Source: Desulfobulbaceae bacterium (lineage in GTDB: Bacteria > Desulfobacterota > Desulfobulbia > Desulfobulbales > UBA5123). Taken from it: DNA of 5,236 nt. The notes under the pieces are model-generated. The model was not told the DNA's origin, did no database searches, and saw only the letters and a list, made by a program, of their open reading frames with translations. A program made the position numbers and the translations under genes. The stretch is taken from positions 1-5,236 of the forward strand of contig JAOUHH010000198.1 in assembly GCA_029865195.1 (NCBI GenBank), given 5' to 3'. Numbering within the stretch: position 1 is the stretch's first letter; each line of letters begins with the position of its first letter. Below are positions 1 to 5,236 of the stretch, one piece after another.

Positions 1-1
1 C

Positions 2-409
2 AGATTCGGCCACAAGATCGTGCCGGAGGTGCAAACGGAGGCGATTTTCACGGAACTGCCGCCCCGGGCGGACGAAACCCTCCGCAGCGCGGCACGGCGA
101 TTCGGCACCGAAACCGGGGCAAGCCATGTCCTGACCGGCACGGTCTGGAGGTACTCGGAGCGAGTCGGCAGCGCGATGGCGGCCGAGAAACCGGCCTCGG
201 TTGGCTTTAACGTCATGCTGGTCCGGACCAAGGACGGCGTCATCCTCTGGAACGAGGAGTTTGACAAGACCCAGAATTCCCTTGCCGAGAACCTTCTCGA
301 CGCACCGATGTTCGTCAGCAAGGGGATGCGATGGCTGAGCGCGGAAGAGTTGGCCTCCTTCGGTGTCGAAAAAACGCTGCGCGCCTTCCCCGACGTCACC
401 GGCCCGTGA
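2..409 (+). CDS. Putative envelope lipoprotein, CsgG/TolB-N-like domain (C-terminal part)
   Basis: This is the 3' end of a gene that starts outside the window: the frame is open from base 2, giving 135 residues before the TGA at 407-409. A GTG at base 20 is available, but nothing suggests it is a real start, because the frame continues upstream without a break. The segment ASHVLTGTVWRYSERVG, then NVMLVRTKDGVILWNEEFD and the helix QNSLAENLLDAP, gives a strand-strand-helix pattern. It resembles small periplasmic or lipoprotein components with a CsgG/TolB N-terminal-like fold that recur in deltaproteobacteria. A lipobox would lie upstream and cannot be checked. Family assignment is by pattern recall, and the function is unknown. 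Its stop codon is 4 bases from the end of the convergent kinase gene. Confidence 0.7.
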   Translation, partial: RFGHKIVPEVQTEAIFTELPPRADETLRSAARRFGTETGASHVLTGTVWRYSERVGSAMAAEKPASVGFNVMLVRTKDGVILWNEEFDKTQNSLAENLLDAPMFVSKGMRWLSAEELASFGVEKTLRAFPDVTGP

Positions 410-411
410 CG
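394..411. repeat. Short perfect hairpin at the convergent gene junction
   Basis: CGTCAC (394-399) and GTGACG (406-411) form a perfect 6-bp inverted repeat around the 6-base loop CGGCCC. The right arm contains the TGA stop of the leftward-truncated gene, and the left arm lies in its last codons. No T-tract follows on either strand, so it does not meet the usual picture of an intrinsic terminator. It could still slow or end transcription between the two converging genes. A 6-bp repeat in GC-rich DNA may also be chance. Confidence 0.3.
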
Positions 412-413
412 GA

Positions 414-3221
<2,808 letters not shown>

Positions 3222-3250
3222 GCTTTTCTCACGCTAGGGTACAACCTAGG
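3222..3250 (-). promoter_or_regulatory. Kinase leader: CTAGG-N6-CCTAG dyad and weak ribosome binding site
   Basis: Within the 50-base gap between the two minus-strand genes, CTAGG (3234-3238) and CCTAG (3245-3249) form a 5-bp dyad around GTACAA. Read on the minus strand, the right-hand CTAGCG runs into TGAGAAAAGC and then the ATG. The GTGAG stretch, 6 bases before the start, is the only Shine-Dalgarno-like sequence, and it is weak. The dyad begins 12 bases upstream of the start codon. It could be an operator or an RNA hairpin affecting initiation, and a similar arrangement precedes the upstream gene. Function is inferred from position only. Confidence 0.3.
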
Positions 3251-3271
3251 CAGCCGGCCGGCGGCAACCGC

Positions 3272-4117
3272 TCAACGGATGGGGATATACCCGGCATCCT
3301 TGATGATTTCGGCCCCTTCCGGACTCTTGAGATACTCGACAAAGAGGGTAGTCAACCGCGAGGGGGATGGCCCGGTGTTCATGAAGAGGGTCCGCGCGAC
3401 CGTGTATTTGCCGCTCAAGGCGTTCTGCTGCGAGGGTACAACCCCGTCGATGGCGACCGCCTTCACCTTTTCCGAACCGAGATGGCCGATGCTCAGATAG
3501 CCGATCCCATTCCGATCCAGGGAGATGATGTTGCGCATGGCGCCGTTGGACGAAACGCTATTACACTCGGCCAATAGATCGCCGCGGAGCAGTTTTTTCT
3601 CAAAAACCTCCAGGGTGGCGCTGCCCTTCTCGCGACAGTAACGGACAATGGGCGCGTTTGCGCCGCCGAGTTCCTGCCAGTTGTCGATCCGGCCGGTAAA
3701 TATCATGTCGACCTGCTCGCTGCTGAACCCGGCGACGGGGTTTTCGGTATTGACCGCCACCGCGATCCCGTCAAGGGCCAGGGGATGGGAGACGAGGCGG
3801 TATCTGGCCCGTTCGGCCTCGGTCAAGGCCCGGCCGGTGTTGCCGATATCGACAAGCCCATCGCCGACCTTCTGAATCCCGCAAGCGGTGCCGCCACCGG
3901 TAACGCTGATAAAGATATCAGGGTTAAAATCATGGATCCGCCTCGCCGCCTCGGCCATCACCGGCAGATGGGCGGTGCCGCCGGCAATCTCCAGCGTCCC
4001 CTTCAACCCCCGGAAACGATCCAGATCGCCGGCAATCGATATGCCATTAAAGTATAGCACCAGCGCCGCCACCAAAAGCAATCCCGCCCGGAACCTATTC
4101 ATGCGAAATCGAACCAT
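3272..4117 (-). CDS. PstS-family periplasmic substrate-binding protein (PBP2 fold)
   Basis: This 281-residue exported binding protein of the phosphate-binding PstS type is shorter than classical PstS. Residues 1-29 are a Sec signal peptide: a basic MVRFRMNRFR, a hydrophobic stretch, then SIA before Gly30, with no lipobox Cys. Family landmarks in order are IAGGTAHLP (44-52), GGGTACGI (74-81), LVDIGNTGR (88-96), LDGIAVAVN (115-123), IFTGRIDNW (139-147), REKGSAT (162-168), GIGYLSIG (204-211) and the C-terminal EYLKSPEGAEIIKDAGYIPI. Arg162, Ser166, Thr168 and Asp90 match phosphate-contacting positions of PstS, but the usual Gly of GSGT is Ala167 and the first ligand loop is atypical. I chose the ATG at 4117 because GGGGTGAG lies directly before it. 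A GTG at 4126 falls inside that site, and an ATG at 4102 would shorten the signal peptide's basic region. No pstCAB genes are adjacent. The next gene downstream is a sensor kinase, so a sensing role is plausible, though phosphate capture for a distant transporter cannot be excluded. Confidence 0.88.
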   Translation of the reverse strand: MVRFRMNRFRAGLLLVAALVLYFNGISIAGDLDRFRGLKGTLEIAGGTAHLPVMAEAARRIHDFNPDIFISVTGGGTACGIQKVGDGLVDIGNTGRALTEAERARYRLVSHPLALDGIAVAVNTENPVAGFSSEQVDMIFTGRIDNWQELGGANAPIVRYCREKGSATLEVFEKKLLRGDLLAECNSVSSNGAMRNIISLDRNGIGYLSIGHLGSEKVKAVAIDGVVPSQQNALSGKYTVARTLFMNTGPSPSRLTTLFVEYLKSPEGAEIIKDAGYIPIR

Positions 4118-4141
4118 GCTGCTCACCCCGCTAGGACCTAA
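4118..4141 (-). promoter_or_regulatory. PstS-like gene leader: TAGG-A-CCTA dyad and Shine-Dalgarno sequence
   Basis: On the minus strand the leader reads CCTAGCGGGGTGAGCAGC immediately before the ATG at 4117. GGGGTGAG is a good Shine-Dalgarno match at normal spacing and decides the start. TAGG (4132-4135) and CCTA (4137-4140) form a compact dyad around a single A. The CTAGG box starts 13 bases upstream of the start codon, almost the same distance as in the kinase gene. The shared layout could mark a common operator or leader, or be coincidence. Confidence 0.4.
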
Positions 4142-4159
4142 CGCCTTAATTTAGCGACA

Positions 4160-4187
4160 AAAATATCTATATAGTAAACGATAGCAA
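4160..4187 (-). promoter_or_regulatory. Candidate sigma-70-like promoter for the PstS-like/kinase genes
   Basis: On the minus strand TTGCTA (4182-4187) and TATTTT (4160-4165) are separated by 16 bases, each matching four of six consensus positions. The alternating CTATATAG palindrome (4167-4174) offers another possible -10. The location in the AT-rich core, about 40 bases before the start codon, is right for a promoter, but the exact boxes are uncertain. I found no convincing Pho box. Confidence 0.3.
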
Positions 4188-4219
4188 TTTATGCATACCG
4201 AGGCCAACTCTTTATCGTT
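4177..4219. repeat. Inverted repeat AACGATA / TATCGTT in the promoter region
   Basis: AACGATA (4177-4183) is repeated in inverse orientation as TATCGTT (4213-4219), 29 bases apart, inside the AT-rich core. The right copy sits in a direct repeat, TTATC-G-TTATC (4212-4222). The arms flank or overlap the proposed -35 box of the PstS-like gene, so they could be half-sites for a regulator. The arms are short and chance is a real alternative in AT-rich DNA. Confidence 0.25.
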
Positions 4220-4248
4220 ATCAATGTAAATTTCTGTGGCGGCGCCCC

Positions 4249-4301
4249 GAGCCGACAGCCCCGTGCCGAGAAATCCGACCATGCCACGACGGCCGCGGCT
4301 C
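4249..4301. repeat. Nested inverted repeat upstream of the yajD promoter
   Basis: GAGCCG (4249-4254) pairs with CGGCTC (4296-4301). Inside it CGTG (4262-4265) pairs with CACG (4285-4288), giving a possible two-step stem with internal loops. It ends 12 bases before the -35 box of the nuclease gene. No T-tract follows on either strand, so it is not an obvious terminator. The pairing is interrupted and may be incidental in GC-rich sequence. Confidence 0.2.
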
Positions 4302-4313
4302 ACAAAAAGATGC

Positions 4314-4341
4314 TTGAAATCAACACGTTTGCGCGTATGAT
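4314..4341 (+). promoter_or_regulatory. Sigma-70-like promoter for the HNH nuclease gene
   Basis: TTGAAA (4314-4319) and TATGAT (4336-4341) each match five of six consensus bases and are 16 bases apart. Transcription would start near 4348, leaving an untranslated leader of about 70 bases before the ATG at 4418. This rules against translation from the in-frame ATG at 4310, which lies upstream of the -35 box. Confidence 0.55.
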
Positions 4342-4406
4342 GCAAAAAAGCCGTGGGCGGAGGTCGTTTCCCGGCCACGCTTCGGCGGCAAGGGTGCAAC
4401 AGCTAC

Positions 4407-4415
4407 GGGAGGAAG
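4407..4415 (+). promoter_or_regulatory. Strong Shine-Dalgarno sequence of the HNH nuclease gene
   Basis: GGGAGGAAG, with the core GGAGG ending 5 bases before the ATG at 4418, is a near-ideal ribosome binding site. It fixes the start there rather than at the upstream in-frame ATG at 4310. Confidence 0.75.
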
Positions 4416-4417
4416 CC

Positions 4418-4795
4418 ATGACGGCAGGCAACAACGACAGGGATCGGCTCATCGCCGAGGGACGGCGCGCGCATGAGGAGCGGCAGAAGAGTTACCGCGA
4501 ACGCGCCCTCAAGATGTTTCCATGGGTGTGCGGCAAATGCGCCCGCGAGTTCTCCGGCAAAAAGGTGCGCGAGCTCACCGTCCACCACCGGGACCACAAC
4601 CACGACAATAACCCGCCCGACGGCAGCAACTGGGAGCTGCTCTGCATCTACTGCCACGACAACGAGCACCAGCGCGACATCGATGCCCAATGGGCAGGTG
4701 CCGAGACCGGCGCCAAGCCCGGCAAGCCGGACAAGCCCGAGGTGACGCACAACCCCTTTGCCGCCCTGGCGGGCCTGATGCAGGAAAAGAAATAA
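4418..4795 (+). CDS. yajD: YajD-family HNH nuclease
   Basis: This 125-residue stand-alone HNH protein closely follows the Escherichia coli YajD pattern as I recall it. A basic helical N-terminus leads to YRERALKMFPWVCGKC, then RELTVHHRDHNHDNNP, DGSNWELLCIYCHDNEH and the C-terminal NPFAALAGLMQEKK. The metal-binding cysteines are C38/C41 and C76/C79. HNH candidates are H56/H57, N71 and H80 or H84. It is slightly longer than E. coli YajD because of N-terminal residues and a Pro/Lys/Gly-rich linker (about 95-108). HNH domains cut or nick DNA with a divalent metal, but the cellular role of YajD is not established, and no phage, restriction or toxin gene is beside it. The start rests on the GGGAGGAAG site and on the promoter lying downstream of the alternative ATG at 4310. 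It is divergent from the PstS-like gene and appears to be transcribed on its own. Confidence 0.93.
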   Translation: MTAGNNDRDRLIAEGRRAHEERQKSYRERALKMFPWVCGKCAREFSGKKVRELTVHHRDHNHDNNPPDGSNWELLCIYCHDNEHQRDIDAQWAGAETGAKPGKPDKPEVTHNPFAALAGLMQEKK

Positions 4796-4833
4796 GACCG
4801 CGCCACACCCCGCCCTCCGCCCTCTTTTTCCCC

Positions 4834-4862
4834 TTGCCAAGAAAGGGCCAAGGCCGTACATT
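4834..4862 (+). promoter_or_regulatory. Candidate promoter for the radical SAM gene
   Basis: TTGCCA (4834-4839, five of six consensus bases) and TACATT (4857-4862, four of six) are separated by an ideal 17 bases in the gap after yajD. Transcription would begin near 4869, about 80 bases before the TTG start. A bulged stem, CCTTGCC pairing with GGCCAAGG, overlaps the -35 box and has no T-tract after it. Readthrough from yajD is also possible. Confidence 0.35.
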
Positions 4863-4948
4863 GGCTCACCCTGGCGGCGGTTCCCCTTTCGGGCCTGCGT
4901 GACGACACGGCCGCCCCGCTGATCCACCCCGGACTGGTCTGTCACGGC

Positions 4949-5236
4949 TTGAAAAAATTCAAGAAAATCTATATCGAGATCACCAACCGCTGCAATCTCG
5001 CCTGCGGCTTCTGCCACCGAAGCATGCGCGCCAAGGCGGAGATGCCGTCGGCGGTCTTTGCCTCGATCATCGACCGGGTCAAGGCACACACCGACCATCT
5101 CTCGCTGCATGTGCTGGGCGAACCGCTGCTGCACCCGGAACTCGGCGCCCTGCTCGCCCTCTGCCGGCAACGCCGACTGCGGGTCAACCTCACCACCAAC
5201 GGCACCCTGCTCGCGCGCCGCCAGGAGATGTTGCTC
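4949..5236 (+). CDS. Radical SAM protein, N-terminal part (runs off the window)
   Basis: The first 96 residues of a radical SAM enzyme are visible. The cluster motif CNLACGFC (C15, C19, C22, a CxxxCxxC) would hold the [4Fe-4S] cluster that cleaves S-adenosylmethionine. LHVLGEPLLHP (53-63) carries the GEP motif in the position of the SAM-binding GGE, and NLTTNGTLL (80-88) is the next conserved strand. This layout resembles radical SAM proteins with a C-terminal SPASM-type auxiliary cluster domain, but that part lies outside the window, so substrate and product are unknown. The TTG at 4949 is preferred because the protein then begins MKKFKKIYIEITNRCN, the usual beginning of such proteins, and no ATG or GTG exists in frame between the yajD stop and here. 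The Shine-Dalgarno match before it is weak. No precursor peptide gene is visible upstream. Confidence 0.88.
   Translation, partial: MKKFKKIYIEITNRCNLACGFCHRSMRAKAEMPSAVFASIIDRVKAHTDHLSLHVLGEPLLHPELGALLALCRQRRLRVNLTTNGTLLARRQEMLL

Larger units (their letters stand above)
4118..4417. other. Divergent intergenic region with AT-rich core
   Basis: These 300 bases separate the minus-strand PstS-like gene from the plus-strand HNH nuclease gene. The first half has an AT-rich core (about 4147-4235), unlike the GC-rich surroundings, which fits promoter DNA. The second half is GC-rich again until the yajD promoter. Open frames across it (for example 4151-4399 on the minus strand) have no recognisable family features. 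I see no RNA gene or riboswitch that I can name. Confidence 0.6.

Noticed and set aside
4188..4210. Possible sigma-54 promoter (TTGGCC...TGC on the minus strand)
   Set aside because: The GG-to-GC spacing is one base short of the strict sigma-54 requirement and the flanking bases match poorly.
4127..4240. Pho box upstream of the PstS-like gene
   Set aside because: I found no pair of CTGTCAT-like direct repeats with 11-base phasing in either orientation, so phosphate-starvation control by PhoB is not supported.
4151..4399. Minus-strand open frame of 82 codons in the intergenic region
   Set aside because: It has no recognisable domain, overlaps the yajD promoter and both promoter regions, and looks like chance frame opening in GC-rich DNA.
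4828..4856. Possible terminator after yajD (CCTTGCC / GGCCAAGG stem)
   Set aside because: The stem has a bulge and no T-tract follows on either strand. The T-run at 4824-4829 lies before the stem on the plus strand, so it cannot serve as the terminator tract there.
4796..4948. Open frame continuing from the yajD stop into the radical SAM gene, suggesting a fusion by readthrough
   Set aside because: The two genes happen to share a frame with a single TAA between them. The intervening translation is Pro/Ala-rich without domain features and there is no readthrough signal.
4403..5170. Minus-strand open frame of 255 codons opposite yajD and the radical SAM gene
   Set aside because: The plus strand encodes two motif-complete proteins here. 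The antisense frame is a low-complexity Val/Ala/Gly-rich shadow.

Overview
The window is GC-rich bacterial DNA with compact gene spacing. The protein types suggest a Gram-negative, probably anaerobic lineage related to Desulfobacterota (former Deltaproteobacteria). They are a periplasmic CsgG/TolB-N-like protein, a two-membrane-segment hybrid histidine kinase with a cysteine-bearing PAS domain, a Sec-exported PstS-like binding protein, and a radical SAM enzyme. This placement is inferred from gene style, not from a marker gene.

Layout. Bases 2-409 (+) hold the 3' part of a putative envelope (lipo)protein whose start lies outside the window. It converges, with only 4 bases between stop codons, on a large hybrid sensor histidine kinase (414-3221, -). 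Upstream of the kinase, on the same strand and 50 bases away, is a PstS-family substrate-binding protein (3272-4117, -). A 300-base intergenic region (4118-4417) with an AT-rich core separates it from a divergent yajD-type HNH nuclease gene (4418-4795, +). The nuclease gene has a good sigma-70-like promoter and a strong Shine-Dalgarno sequence. After about 150 bases, a radical SAM protein begins at a TTG codon (4949) and runs off the right edge.

How the genes may work together. The binding protein and kinase look like one unit: a secreted anion-binding protein encoded just before a membrane sensor kinase, with no pstCAB permease or ATPase genes or phoU in view. The likeliest reading is a periplasmic ligand sensor feeding a phosphorelay (His428, then receiver domains with Asp719 and Asp861) rather than a transporter. 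No HPt domain or DNA-binding response regulator is visible, so the output must be encoded elsewhere. Both genes carry a similar CTAGG/CCTA dyad and leader 12-13 bases before the start codon. The yajD and radical SAM genes show no obvious link to this sensor unit.

No tRNA, rRNA, CRISPR array, insertion sequence or convincing intrinsic terminator was seen.
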